DNA from: Pseudoxanthomonas sp.
GTDB lineage: Bacteria; Pseudomonadota; Gammaproteobacteria; Xanthomonadales; Xanthomonadaceae
Assembly: GCF_027498035.1 (NCBI RefSeq)
Contig: NZ_CP114978.1
Location: forward strand, 620,001-684,000
Length of the DNA: 64,000 nucleotides
Reading direction: 5' to 3'
Below the pieces are notes generated by a model. That model was given only the letters and a program-made list of their open reading frames with translations, was not told the origin of the DNA and searched no databases. The stretch's first letter is position 1, and each line of letters begins with the position of its first letter. The translations under genes and the position numbers were made by a program. Positions 51,531 through 61,113 of the stretch are shown piece after piece.

Positions 51531-52717
51531 CCCGGTTCCCCTTCCATGGCGCGATGGCCGTTGCGTGCGGCGAGTGCCATGCTGACGTGGCCAAGCACCT
51601 CGTGAACACGGTTGTCCCAGGTCTGGCCGGCCACGGCCGCCATCCGCGCCGCCGCGGCACCCGGGGGGTCCTCATGCACGGCTTTTTCGAGTGCGGCCAG
51701 GAACATTTCCTTGCCTTCGACGATCTGTACCCATTGGCTGAACCTTTCGATTTCGGCATTGCTGACGCTGACGATGGGTTTGCCGGTGGCGAGGTATTCA
51801 CGCAGCTTGAGCGGATTGGCGTTCTCCACCTGCCGGTTGTGCTTGTAGGGGATGATCGCCACGTCGAAAGCCTTGGCCCAGGCCGGCAGATCCTGATACG
51901 GCTGCGCGCCGACAAGCATGACGTTGGGCAGGGCACGCAGCACCGAGACATCGGTGGCGACGTGACCGACCAGCAGGAAGGTCCACTGCGGGCGCATGCG
52001 CGCGAGCCACGCCACCAGTTCCAGGTCGATCCACTCGTGGATGGAACCGAAGTAGCCCACGACCGTGCCCTGCAGGCTGGCAGCGGCTTCCGGCAACGGG
52101 GTCGCCGGATCCATGGCGCGTGCAAACAGCGCGACATCGACGCCGTGGGGTGAGAAGAGCGTGTGAGCATTGACGGCCTGCTTGGACGCCAGCAAGGCCG
52201 GCGGCGCGACGAAGACCAGGTCTGCGCAGCGGGTCAAGGCATCGTCACGCGCGCCGATGACGGCGGCATCCACGCCTGGATGGGCGGCGTAGTCGTCAAT
52301 GCAGTAGTAAACGCACAGGTCTTCGCCGAGCCGTTGTGCAAGAAAGCCAGGGTGTGGCACCACGAACCAGGAAATGTACCGGGCAGTGCCCAACGCGCGC
52401 ATCGCCCTGCGCACGGCCCAACGGCCGAAGACACGGTTGAGCAGGTCCACGCCCGGCACCCGCCGGAAAGGCAGCTGCGGCACCGTACATAGCCAGAAAT
52501 TGGGCCCAAGCCGGGCAGGGGGGCGCAATGCGGCGCCAAGCTTGCGCAGGGCGCGACGAACATCCCGGCCACTCGCCTGCGGCGCGCGCATGCCCGGCGA
52601 ATCGACATAGAGCAGCGGTGCCACTCCCGCCAGGCGCGTGGCGAGGTGATGGCTGCTGGTGCGGTTCTCCGCATGCCAGTCATTGCCGAAATAGACGATG
52701 CCGTCATCGCCTAGCAT
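51527..52717 (-). CDS. Glycosyltransferase (family 1/4-like)
   Basis: A 396-residue GT-B-type protein starting MLGDDGIVYFGNDWHAENRTS. The C-terminal donor domain has GTVVGYFGSIHEWID, FLLVGHV, LVGAQPYQDLPAWAKAFDVAIIPYK and NPLKLREYLATGKPIVS. The last two are the pattern of TuaH-like glycosyltransferases. First gene of the minus-strand operon. The frame extends eight codons upstream to 52741; ATG 52717 is preferred, but no strong ribosome binding site supports either start. Confidence 0.85.
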   Translation of the reverse strand: MLGDDGIVYFGNDWHAENRTSSHHLATRLAGVAPLLYVDSPGMRAPQASGRDVRRALRKLGAALRPPARLGPNFWLCTVPQLPFRRVPGVDLLNRVFGRWAVRRAMRALGTARYISWFVVPHPGFLAQRLGEDLCVYYCIDDYAAHPGVDAAVIGARDDALTRCADLVFVAPPALLASKQAVNAHTLFSPHGVDVALFARAMDPATPLPEAAASLQGTVVGYFGSIHEWIDLELVAWLARMRPQWTFLLVGHVATDVSVLRALPNVMLVGAQPYQDLPAWAKAFDVAIIPYKHNRQVENANPLKLREYLATGKPIVSVSNAEIERFSQWVQIVEGKEMFLAALEKAVHEDPPGAAAARMAAVAGQTWDNRVHEVLGHVSMALAARNGHRAMEGEPG

Positions 52718-53107
52718 GCATGCGCCGCGACGCCCGCGCACAGCGACATCCCCTTGTCACGCACCAGGCGGTGCCGGGCGATGGCGATGGGGTGCGCGCC
52801 GAGACTGTCCCTTCGCATGCCGATCCGCATCCAGTAAATCCCCCTGTCCATAAGCAGCCCGGGCAGGCCGCCAGGCTTATTGCAGTCAACGCGGGCTGGT
52901 GCCAAAACCGGCAACCGAGGCACGGATCGGCCCCGATCAATGCCGATGCGGCAGATGGATTCACATCTGGCCTGAGGACGCCGGTTACGGCGTTGTCCCT
53001 GACGAGATCCAGGGTGCCTCCGGCCTTGGCCGCGGCAGGCACGCGCCGCACTCTTGGCATGGGGATACCGCGATGGGCCCAAGGTCGGGCATTTCTGAAA
53101 CTGGTGC
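52718..53107. other. Divergent intergenic region
   Basis: About 390 bases between the minus-strand glycosyltransferase operon and the plus-strand deacetylase operon. It must carry promoters for both. No near-consensus -35/-10 pair is visible, which may mean activator-dependent or alternative-sigma control. No coding potential is recognised. Confidence 0.5.
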
Positions 53108-54250
53108 ATGTCGTGCACCCCGTCATCCCGGGGTGTCGGTGACGCAGGGGGCATTGCATTGACCGCTGAAGCAGCCAATGGACTGGAAGCACCGGTTCCG
53201 CAGCGTCCGGGTAAACGACAGCGGCTGGCTGCCATATGCGGCGCAGCGGGCATGCTCCCCGGCCTGACCTCGCTCCGCCAGGTCCTGCGCAAGGACCTAC
53301 GCATCCTTGCCTACCACCGGGTGCTCCAGGTAGACGAGCCGACGGCCTTTGCATTCGATCTGAACGAAGTCAGCGCCTCGCCCGCGCAGTTCTACGCGCA
53401 GATGCAGCTGGTGAAGCGTCATTACGACCCGATACGCTTCCACGATGTCCTGGTCGCTGGAAGTGGGGGCGCGCCATTGCCACCCAGGCCGCTCATCGTC
53501 ACCTTCGATGATGGCTATGACGACAACTACCACGTCGCATTCCCGATCCTGCGCGAACTCGGCGTGCCGGCGATGTTCTTTGTTTCCACCGGGCATATCG
53601 ACAGCGGGCAGCCGTACGCTTACGACTGGCTGGTGTACATGCTGTGCCGTACCGGCGCCAGGCGCCTGTCGGTCAGTGAGCTGGATTTCGATCAACCGAT
53701 CCCTGAAACATTGACCGGCCGGCGGGCGCTGGCCAAGGAACTACTGTTCCACCTCAAGGCGCTGGATGCGGTCACCCAGGCCACGGTGATCGCCCGCCTC
53801 GGGGAGGCCTGGGGCATGCGGCCGGAAAAACACGCGCAATGCCGCCCGATGACCTGGGATCAGTTGCGGGAAATGCACGCGGCCGGGATGGAGGTCGGCG
53901 CGCACGGCGTTCACCACCACATCCTTGCCAAGCTCGCCCCGGCCGCGATGATCGCCGAGGTGCACGATTCGATGCGCACGCTCAGGCGCGAACTTGGCGC
54001 ACCTGTCGATGTGATGTCCTATCCGGTTGGCGGCCCTGATTCGTACAACGCACAGGTGATCGACGCCGCCAGGCAGGCCGGCTTCCGCATGGCATGCAAT
54101 TACGTCACGGGGGTGAACCGACTGCCGACCGCTGCGTACTTTGAACTGCAGCGCCTTTCCGTCGAGAGCGAAATGGACCTCGACTGGTTCGCGGCCATGA
54201 CGGCGTTGCCCGAGGTGTTCGCCCATCGCAAGCGCGTGCGGCTTGGCTAG
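53108..54250 (+). CDS. Polysaccharide deacetylase (NodB-like), first copy
   Basis: A protein of up to 380 residues with a carbohydrate-esterase-4-like domain. LRILAYHRVL begins the domain, VTFDDGYDDNY carries the metal-binding Asp-Asp, AHGVHHH gives the His pair, and the MSYPVGGPD region supplies the later motif. Such enzymes remove N-acetyl groups from amino sugars, generating free amines. The N-terminal 60 residues are not part of the domain, and the start is uncertain: ATG 53108, TTG 53159 or ATG 53249 are all possible. It leads a plus-strand operon. Confidence 0.85.
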   Translation: MSCTPSSRGVGDAGGIALTAEAANGLEAPVPQRPGKRQRLAAICGAAGMLPGLTSLRQVLRKDLRILAYHRVLQVDEPTAFAFDLNEVSASPAQFYAQMQLVKRHYDPIRFHDVLVAGSGGAPLPPRPLIVTFDDGYDDNYHVAFPILRELGVPAMFFVSTGHIDSGQPYAYDWLVYMLCRTGARRLSVSELDFDQPIPETLTGRRALAKELLFHLKALDAVTQATVIARLGEAWGMRPEKHAQCRPMTWDQLREMHAAGMEVGAHGVHHHILAKLAPAAMIAEVHDSMRTLRRELGAPVDVMSYPVGGPDSYNAQVIDAARQAGFRMACNYVTGVNRLPTAAYFELQRLSVESEMDLDWFAAMTALPEVFAHRKRVRLG

Positions 54251-54286
54251 GCATTGGTACGAACCCCTGGGCAGGCGCTGACATCC

Positions 54287-55555
54287 ATGTTTTTCCTCAT
54301 CGTGATCTACGTGGTGCTGGTGCTGCTGCGGCCACAGGAATATCCGGCACTGGAAGGCGTGCAGCTTCCCTTGCTGCCGGTCACACTGGTGCTTGCCCTC
54401 CTGGCCTGGCTTGTCTCGCGCAACAAGTCGCTGGGCGCTCCCCAGTACCGCCTGCTTGGCGGCTTCCTGGTCGTGATGATGCTGTCGGTCGTGGTCAACG
54501 GCTGGTATGGCGGGTTCCTGGCGGAACTGCTGCGCTTCGGGCCGATCGTTGCGGCATTCGTGATCCTGTCCAACGCCGTCACCAGCACGCGGCGCCTGTT
54601 TTTCGTGATGGGGGCGGTCGTGCTGTGCGCGACGGTGCTTGCACTGCATGGCGTCGAGCAGAAGCAGACGGGGATCGGCTGGACTGGCGTGCCGCTGATC
54701 CAGGACGGGCGCATCCAGTACGTCGGCATCTTCAACGATCCCAATGATCTGGGGATGCTTTTTGTCCTGGCGCTGCCGATGGCGATGTACCTCAGCGCCC
54801 GTGGCGGCGGCTTCGGGCTGCTGCGGCTGTTCTGGCTGGGTGCCGGCCTGATGCTGCTGTATGGCATCTACTTGACCGATTCACGTGGTGCGCTGCTGGC
54901 TGTTGCGGCCGTGCTGGGCATCTGGCTGTGGCGAAAGCGCGGCATCGTGGTCGCGGCGCTGCTGGGCGGCACGTGCCTGGCGGGCCTGTTGCTTCTGCCC
55001 TCGCGACTGCAGGACCTCAGCCCTGACGAGGAGTCCGCCAGCGGCCGGGTCGATGCCTGGTACGAGGGATTCCAGATGTTCATCTCGCATCCCCTGTTCG
55101 GGGTCGGCGCGGATAACTTCACCGACTACAACAACCTCACGGCGCACAACTCGCTGATCCTCGTGCTTGCCGAGACCGGGATCGTCGGCTTCACCCTGTG
55201 GCTGGGATTCATTGGCTACTGCTTCCGGATGATGCTCGCCGTGCTGCGGCATGCGCCGGACCTGCCGGACGCGAGCGCCGTTGCCGCATGGAAGACCGAG
55301 CGCGCGGTCGCGATGACGCTGCTGCTCTCGCTGAGTGGCTGGCTGGTCACGGCCTTCTTCCTGAGTCGCAGCTACGCGCTGGTGCTGTACCTGCTCGCCG
55401 CGCTGATGGTGGCCGCCTACGCAAACGCGCGCCGCCGGTTTCCGTCGCTGCCCGCGTTCGACCTCGGCCGCGACTGGATGCGCCTGGGCCTCATCGCCGT
55501 GACGACCGTGGTCGGGCTCTACCTGGTGGTCCGGGTGTTGCTGGCACTCCAATGA
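54287..55555 (+). CDS. O-antigen ligase/polymerase family membrane protein (Wzy/WaaL type)
   Basis: A 422-residue polytopic protein with about 11-12 hydrophobic segments. The Wzy_C region includes the periplasmic-loop motif GIYLTDSRGALLA and the later HPLFGVGADNFTDYNNLTAHNSLILVLAETG, with the conserved His-Asn-Ser. It either polymerises repeat units or ligates the chain to an acceptor; exosortase-A loci carry a similar O-glycosylation ligase. ATG 54287 is preferred to TTG 54254. The stop overlaps the flippase start by four bases. Confidence 0.85.
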   Translation: MFFLIVIYVVLVLLRPQEYPALEGVQLPLLPVTLVLALLAWLVSRNKSLGAPQYRLLGGFLVVMMLSVVVNGWYGGFLAELLRFGPIVAAFVILSNAVTSTRRLFFVMGAVVLCATVLALHGVEQKQTGIGWTGVPLIQDGRIQYVGIFNDPNDLGMLFVLALPMAMYLSARGGGFGLLRLFWLGAGLMLLYGIYLTDSRGALLAVAAVLGIWLWRKRGIVVAALLGGTCLAGLLLLPSRLQDLSPDEESASGRVDAWYEGFQMFISHPLFGVGADNFTDYNNLTAHNSLILVLAETGIVGFTLWLGFIGYCFRMMLAVLRHAPDLPDASAVAAWKTERAVAMTLLLSLSGWLVTAFFLSRSYALVLYLLAALMVAAYANARRRFPSLPAFDLGRDWMRLGLIAVTTVVGLYLVVRVLLALQ

Positions 55556-57093
55556 ACCGATCCCCAAGCGCGCTGCGCAATACGCTTTTCTCGTCCGCCG
55601 GGATCTATACCGAGTATGTCCTGGGCATGCTCACCTCGATCCTGATCGCGCGCCACCTGGGCCCGCATGGCTTCGGGGTGTACAGCATGGTGATCTGGCT
55701 GGTGTCGGTCGGCATGACCATGACCAACGCCGGATCATCCACCGCGCTGATCAAGTTCGTCGCCGAGCTTCGTGGTGGCGGCCGGCAGGAACTGGTCCAG
55801 CCCTTGCTGAAGTACCTGCGGCGAACCCAGCGGACCTGCCTGCTGCTGGTGCTCGTCGCGGCGGCGCTGTTGTCGGCGTTCGCCGGCGCCAGGTTGCTGC
55901 CGGAATTCAACCGGCTGGCATTGTTCGCCCTGCTTGCGCTCACCATCAGCCTGCGCGCGCCGTACATGTTCAACATTTCATTGGGCAAGGGGCTGGAGAA
56001 TTTCCGCGCGACCGCCACGGTGGCCATGGTCGCCACGCCGCTCAACCTGGCCATGGTCGTGGCCGCATGGTGGCTGGACGCACCGATGCATGTTTTCCTG
56101 GCGGTGTTTGCGATCTCAAGCGCGGTGTTCTACGGCGTGTCGCATTACCAGACCGCGCGGCTGGTACCGGTGTCCACGGTGGCCCAGCTGCCTCCTGAAC
56201 TGAAGCAGCGCGTGGTGCGCCACATGCGCTACGCGGCGGTCACGGTCACGGTCGGATTCGTCGCGGCGAGTGACGTCGGGGTGTTGCTCCTGAACCTGTT
56301 CGCTTCTTCCGAGGCGGCCGGCCAGTTCAAGGTCGCGTTCCAGCTCTCTGCGGGTGCGGCACTGTTGCTGCCCGGCGTGGTGGGTGCGTTGATGCTGCCG
56401 ATGATGGCCAATGCGCTGAGCCAGGGGTTGGCCATGGCTGGGCGGCGCTTCGTCGGCGCGACCTCCTACCTGATGCTGTTGGCCGCTCCGCTGGTCGGGT
56501 TCGGCCTGGTGTTCGCGCCTGCGGTGATCGGCCTGCTGTACGGCGCCTCCTATGCCGCGGCGGCGCCGATCTTTGCCACGTGCCTGTTCGGCGCCGCGTT
56601 GGGGACGGTGGCGCAGGCGGGCTCCAGCCTGCTGCTCAGCGCGGACCGGCAACGCAGCATCATGCTGCTGGTACTCGCCAATGCGGTGGTCAAGCTGCTG
56701 CTGGACGTGGTGCTGACCGTTCACTACGGGCTGGTCGGCGCGGTTGTTTCCTACACGATCACCAGCCTGCTGACGGCCGGGGCGGTCCTGGGGCTGGCCA
56801 TGACCACCAGCGGGCTGGGGCTGGACTGGTCGCGACTGGCGCGGATCGTGGCTGCCGCCGCGCTGGCGGCTTTGGCCGCTTTTCCCGTTCGTGAGGTGTG
56901 GACACCGTTTCCAACGCTGGCGCTCGGCGGTGCCTTGTTCGCCGGGGCCTACTTCCTGCTGACGTTCGCACTGGGGTGCTGGAGCGGGGACGACATCGAG
57001 CACATGCAGCGGATGCATCGCCGGGTTCCCCAAGTGCCTGGCGTCGCAGCCCTGCTGGCCTGGGCCGACAGGCGTGCCTGCAGGGGGTCCTGA
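55552..57093 (+). CDS. Oligosaccharide flippase (Wzx/MATE-like)
   Basis: A 513-residue integral membrane protein with about 13-14 hydrophobic helices, of the polysaccharide-biosynthesis export family. Typical N-terminal features are GIYTEYVLGMLTSILIARHLGPHGFGVYSMV. It should flip lipid-linked repeat units across the inner membrane, working with the preceding ligase/polymerase, to which it is translationally coupled (AATGA overlap). Confidence 0.9.
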   Translation: MNRSPSALRNTLFSSAGIYTEYVLGMLTSILIARHLGPHGFGVYSMVIWLVSVGMTMTNAGSSTALIKFVAELRGGGRQELVQPLLKYLRRTQRTCLLLVLVAAALLSAFAGARLLPEFNRLALFALLALTISLRAPYMFNISLGKGLENFRATATVAMVATPLNLAMVVAAWWLDAPMHVFLAVFAISSAVFYGVSHYQTARLVPVSTVAQLPPELKQRVVRHMRYAAVTVTVGFVAASDVGVLLLNLFASSEAAGQFKVAFQLSAGAALLLPGVVGALMLPMMANALSQGLAMAGRRFVGATSYLMLLAAPLVGFGLVFAPAVIGLLYGASYAAAAPIFATCLFGAALGTVAQAGSSLLLSADRQRSIMLLVLANAVVKLLLDVVLTVHYGLVGAVVSYTITSLLTAGAVLGLAMTTSGLGLDWSRLARIVAAAALAALAAFPVREVWTPFPTLALGGALFAGAYFLLTFALGCWSGDDIEHMQRMHRRVPQVPGVAALLAWADRRACRGS

Positions 57094-57126
57094 CGTGTGC
57101 CTTGTCCAGTTGAACCGGGAGCTGCC

Positions 57127-58272
57127 TTGAACATCACCCACTTCGTCGAATCGCTTGATCGTGGCGGCCTGGAGCGCGTCGTGATCGACCTGGTGCGGAT
57201 CCAGCGGGAAGCCGGCCACAACTGCCAGGTGGTCTGCCTGTTTTCCGCTGGTGCCCTTGCCGGTGAACTCACGGCGCTCGGCGTGCCCGTACTCAGCTGT
57301 GAAAAACGTCGCGGCCTGGACCTGCGGGCCATGCTCGTGGCCCGGCGTTTCCTGCGACGGCATGCGACCGAGATCCTGCACACCCACAACGCCATTTCGC
57401 ACTACTACGGGGTACTGGCATCACGGGGGCTCTCGCTTCAGCGGGTCATCAGCACGCGCCATGGCATGGGCGCGACCCGTGCCGTCGCCCAGCGCGGCTC
57501 GCGTGGGCGTTCGTGGCGCGATGACAGGCTGGAATGGCTGTATGGCAAGTCGATGGCCTGCACCCATGCCGTCGCCGCCGTCTGCGAGGCCGCACGCGAT
57601 GAATTCCAGCAGCGCAAGGACCTGCCCACGCAGAAGATCGTGGCGGTCCCGAACGGCATCCACGTTGAGCGGTTCGAGCCAACATCGGCGGAAGCCCGGC
57701 AGCGGTTGAGGCAGACCCTTGGCGTGTCGGAAGACACGCGCCTGGCGGGCTTCGTTGGACGACTGACCTGGGCCAAGGACCATGCGACGCTGGTTCAAGC
57801 TTTCCGGCTGGTCCGCGAACAACTGCCCGACACGGCCCTGGTGCTGATCGGCGATGGGCCGCTGCGCCCAGCGCTGGAGGCGCTTGCGCAATCGGAGGGC
57901 ATCGCCGATCGGGTGTTCTTCCTGGGTGATCGCAATGACATCGACGCCTTGCTGCGCGGGTTGGACCTGTTCGTCATGTCCTCCGTCACGGAGGGCTATT
58001 CGGTTGCCTTGCTGGAGGCCTGCGCCTCGGGGCTCCCCATCGTGGCGACCCGGGTCGGAGGGAACCCGGAGATCGTGCGCGATGGCATCAACGGCGCGCT
58101 GGTCACGCCGGGCGTCCCCCCCGAGCTGGCTGCGGCGATGGTCGGCATCCTCGGCAACGAGACCCGCGCGCTCAGGATGGGCCGGGCCGGTCGCGACTGG
58201 GTCCTGCAACACGGTTCGCTGTCTGCGATGGCGGCGCGCTACGCCGAGATCTATGGCTGCGCGGCTGCCTGA
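57127..58272 (+). CDS. Glycosyltransferase family 4
   Basis: A 381-residue GT-B enzyme. The N-terminus MNITHFVESLDRGGLERVV is the common acceptor-domain start of exopolysaccharide GT4 enzymes. VPNGIHVERF, FVGRLTWAKDH, LVLIGDGPLRP and SVTEGYSVALLEACASGLP with TRVGGNPEIV mark the donor domain. The start is TTG 57127, chosen because GGGAG lies five bases upstream and the homology begins exactly there. GTG 57097 is the longer option. Confidence 0.9.
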   Translation: MNITHFVESLDRGGLERVVIDLVRIQREAGHNCQVVCLFSAGALAGELTALGVPVLSCEKRRGLDLRAMLVARRFLRRHATEILHTHNAISHYYGVLASRGLSLQRVISTRHGMGATRAVAQRGSRGRSWRDDRLEWLYGKSMACTHAVAAVCEAARDEFQQRKDLPTQKIVAVPNGIHVERFEPTSAEARQRLRQTLGVSEDTRLAGFVGRLTWAKDHATLVQAFRLVREQLPDTALVLIGDGPLRPALEALAQSEGIADRVFFLGDRNDIDALLRGLDLFVMSSVTEGYSVALLEACASGLPIVATRVGGNPEIVRDGINGALVTPGVPPELAAAMVGILGNETRALRMGRAGRDWVLQHGSLSAMAARYAEIYGCAAA

Positions 58273-58342
58273 ATTCACGCCGGTGCCGCGCGGAAGCCGT
58301 CCTGCCAACCATCAATGCTGTATGCCCATCAATGGAAGCCCG

Positions 58343-59029
58343 ATGAAATTACGATCCAGGAAGATGCAGGTGCTCGGCTGGCTCCCAGAGAAGCTGGTCT
58401 CGGTGCGCGGTGACCCCGCGGGCAGGGCGTTGTACCTGACCTTCGACGATGGCCCCGACAGTTCCTGGACACCGGCACTGCTGGATCTGCTGCGCGCGCA
58501 TGAAGCCTGCGCGAGCTTTTTCCTGGTTGGGCGCAACGTCGAGCGGCACCCAGGACTCGTGCAGCGGATGGTCGATGAAGGGCATCGGCTGGGCAACCAC
58601 TCCCATACGCATCCCCAGTTCAACCATCTGTCCCTGGCCCGGCAGCTGGAGGAGATCGATGTCACCGATCGCCTGCTGGCCGGTTTCGATGGCGTGCGCA
58701 GGCATCGTTTCCGCCCGCCACGCGGCGTTGTCTCCCTGCCTTTGACGCTGCACTTCGCGGCACGGCGACGCAACCTGACCTACTGGTCCTATAACAGCAT
58801 GGATTACCTGAAAAGCCCGCCTGAAGAGCTGATCGCACGGATGCGGGCCATGCCGCCCGTGGCCGGCGAAGTGATCCTGATGCACGACGACGGCGGCTGT
58901 GCGATCCAGATGCTCGAGACGCTGCTAGGGGAGTGGACGGACGCCGGTTTCAGCTTCCGTGCGCTGCCCCAGGCCCGCCAGCTTGACGAACGTCCTGCGC
59001 ATGGCGCGCCCGCGCGCTCGGCGGGTTGA
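58343..59029 (+). CDS. Polysaccharide deacetylase (NodB-like), second copy
   Basis: A compact 228-residue carbohydrate-esterase-4 protein: LTFDDGPDSSW (catalytic and metal-binding Asp pair), NHSHTHPQF (metal-binding His pair), RFRPPRGV and ILMHDDGG. All five canonical motifs are present, so it should be active. It has no signal peptide, so it would act on cytoplasmic or lipid-linked amino-sugar intermediates. ATG 58343 has GGAAG upstream; ATG 58322 is an alternative. It is only distantly related to the deacetylase at 53108. Confidence 0.88.
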   Translation: MKLRSRKMQVLGWLPEKLVSVRGDPAGRALYLTFDDGPDSSWTPALLDLLRAHEACASFFLVGRNVERHPGLVQRMVDEGHRLGNHSHTHPQFNHLSLARQLEEIDVTDRLLAGFDGVRRHRFRPPRGVVSLPLTLHFAARRRNLTYWSYNSMDYLKSPPEELIARMRAMPPVAGEVILMHDDGGCAIQMLETLLGEWTDAGFSFRALPQARQLDERPAHGAPARSAG

Positions 59030-59068
59030 GTTGACCCCGCGCGTGCCACCCCAGCCAAGGAACCGCCG

Positions 59069-60298
59069 ATGATGATCAGCCATACCGCTGCGTTCGCACT
59101 CCTGCTTGCCGGACTTGTCGTGTTGGCGGCGCTTGCAGGCTACGCACTGCTGCGCATGCGGAACATGCATCTGTGGATAGGCAGCTATCTGCGTCGCCGG
59201 CCGACGCAGACGGCGACCGGGCCGATCCATGTGATGTTCTGTTTCGTCGACCATTTCGAGCCGATGTGGGGCAAGGTGGACCTGCCCACCCAGCGTCGCC
59301 GCGTGGACCGCTGGTGCCAGGACTACCGGACGCTGGCAGACCGCCATCGCGACGCCGACGGACGGCCGCCACAACATACTTTCTTCTATCCGGAAGAGGA
59401 GTACGCCGAGGAGCATCTGGACAAGCTCGCTGCGCTCTGCGCGGAGGGCTACGGCGAAATCGAGATCCATCTGCATCACGACAACGACACCGAAGACAAC
59501 TTCCGCGAAACGATCGACCGGTTCTCCAACACGCTGCACGAGCGCCATGGCGCCTTGTCCCGCGACCCGGACAGCGGGCAGCTGCGCTTCGGCTTCATCC
59601 ATGGCAACTGGTGCCTGGACAACTCACGCGCCGACGGCCGCTGGTGCGGCCTCAATAACGAGCTGATCCTGCTGCGCGAACTGGGCTGCTACGCCGACTT
59701 CACACTGCCCTCGGCGCCCAGCGACACCCAGACGCGCACCGTCAACGCAATCTATTACGCCACCGATGACCCACTCCGGCCCAGGTCGCACGATTACGGC
59801 GTGGCGGTGCGTGCCGGCGGCAGTGACAGCGGCGACTTGTTGATCGTCCAGGGTCCGCTCGGCTTGAACTGGCGTGAGCGGAAGTGGGGCCTGCTTCCGC
59901 GCATCGATAGCGCCGATGTCCGTCGATCCTGTCCGCCGACGCCGGAGCGCGTGGACGCCTGGGTGCGCACCGGCATCCATGTCGAAGGACGACCCGACTG
60001 GGTGATCGTCAAGATCCATACCCACGGTACCCAGGAGCGCGACATGGAGACCTTGCTCGGCCCCTCGATGGATGCCATGCATGTGCATCTGGAGCGCAGT
60101 TACAACGATGGCAGCAAGTACGTGCTGCACTACGTCACCGCGCGCGAGGCCTACAACATCATCAAGGCGGCCGAATCCGGTCACACAGGCGACCCCGGCC
60201 AGTTCCGCGACTTCAAGCTTCCGCCGCCGCCGCATTCCCCCTGGGGCCAGGCAGAAGCGGATACGACCGAGGCACGTACCGGTACCGGCTTCGCATAG
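59069..60298 (+). CDS. Membrane-anchored protein of unknown function, possibly deacetylase-like
   Basis: A 409-residue protein with one N-terminal membrane helix (about residues 8-29) and a large soluble domain. HVMFCFVDHFEPMWG near residue 54, EIEIHLHHDNDTEDNF near residue 131 and VIVKIHTHGTQERDM near residue 311 have the clustered His/Asp look of a metal site. The order of these motifs recalls the NodB/glycoside-hydrolase-deacetylase superfamily, but the classical TFDDG is absent. Its place between a deacetylase and a glycosyltransferase suggests glycan modification in the periplasm. I do not recognise a named family. Confidence 0.6.
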   Translation: MMISHTAAFALLLAGLVVLAALAGYALLRMRNMHLWIGSYLRRRPTQTATGPIHVMFCFVDHFEPMWGKVDLPTQRRRVDRWCQDYRTLADRHRDADGRPPQHTFFYPEEEYAEEHLDKLAALCAEGYGEIEIHLHHDNDTEDNFRETIDRFSNTLHERHGALSRDPDSGQLRFGFIHGNWCLDNSRADGRWCGLNNELILLRELGCYADFTLPSAPSDTQTRTVNAIYYATDDPLRPRSHDYGVAVRAGGSDSGDLLIVQGPLGLNWRERKWGLLPRIDSADVRRSCPPTPERVDAWVRTGIHVEGRPDWVIVKIHTHGTQERDMETLLGPSMDAMHVHLERSYNDGSKYVLHYVTAREAYNIIKAAESGHTGDPGQFRDFKLPPPPHSPWGQAEADTTEARTGTGFA

Positions 60299-60310
60299 GG
60301 GATGGACGCG

Positions 60311-61060
60311 ATGCAGCCATCTGTCGTCAGCGTGGTGATGCCTGTTTATAACGCCGAGCAGTGGCTGCGTCATTCGATTGGATCGGTGCTTCGGCAGACC
60401 CATTCGTCGCTGGAACTGATCGCCATCGATGACGGATCGAGTGACCAGTCATGGGACATCCTTCGCGAGTACGCCCGCCTGGACCCGAGGATCAGGCCCA
60501 TCCAGCTGGAAAGAAACGGCGGTGTCGCCGCCGCACGGAACGCCGGTATTGCTGTGGCAACCGGCGGCTATATCGCGTTCCTCGACAGCGACGACTGGTG
60601 GCACCCACGCAAGCTGGAATGGCAGCTTGCGCAGATGATCGCCGCGGGCGCGCGGGTCAGTTACGGTGCGTACGATCGAGTCACCCTGCATGGGCGCCTG
60701 CTCTCGCAGGTGCGACCGCGCCGGGAAGTCCACTACCGCGACATGCTCAAGAGCAACCATATTGGCCATCTGACCGGCATGTACGCGCGCAGCTTGGGCA
60801 CCGTCGAATTCCGGCGCGTCGGCCATGAGGACTACGTCTTCTGGCTCGATCTGGTGCGGCGTGCCGGGCGTGCCATCTGCATCAGCGCCCCGACACCGCT
60901 GGCGTCGTACCTGGTGCGCGATGGATCGGTCTCTTCCAACAAGCTCCGTGCGGCCGCATGGCAATGGCAGATCTATCGACGCATCGAACGGCTCGGTTGG
61001 CCGAGGTCCGCGTTCTACATGTGCCACTACGCGTGGCACGCCATACGCAAACGCCATTGA
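60311..61060 (+). CDS. Glycosyltransferase family 2
   Basis: A 249-residue inverting GT-A glycosyltransferase. SVVMPVYNAEQWLRHSIGSV opens the nucleotide-binding domain, IAIDDGSSDQS carries the UDP-binding Asp pair and FLDSDDWWHPRKL the metal-binding DxD. No membrane helices, so it is a peripheral cytoplasmic enzyme. ATG 60311 lies nine bases after AGGGG; ATG 60302 is only one base after it and is less likely. Confidence 0.92.
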   Translation: MQPSVVSVVMPVYNAEQWLRHSIGSVLRQTHSSLELIAIDDGSSDQSWDILREYARLDPRIRPIQLERNGGVAAARNAGIAVATGGYIAFLDSDDWWHPRKLEWQLAQMIAAGARVSYGAYDRVTLHGRLLSQVRPRREVHYRDMLKSNHIGHLTGMYARSLGTVEFRRVGHEDYVFWLDLVRRAGRAICISAPTPLASYLVRDGSVSSNKLRAAAWQWQIYRRIERLGWPRSAFYMCHYAWHAIRKRH

Positions 61061-61113
61061 TGCACTTGCGAAATTTGGTTCGATTGCCCAGGTCGGCAGC
61101 ATGAGGAACTCCG

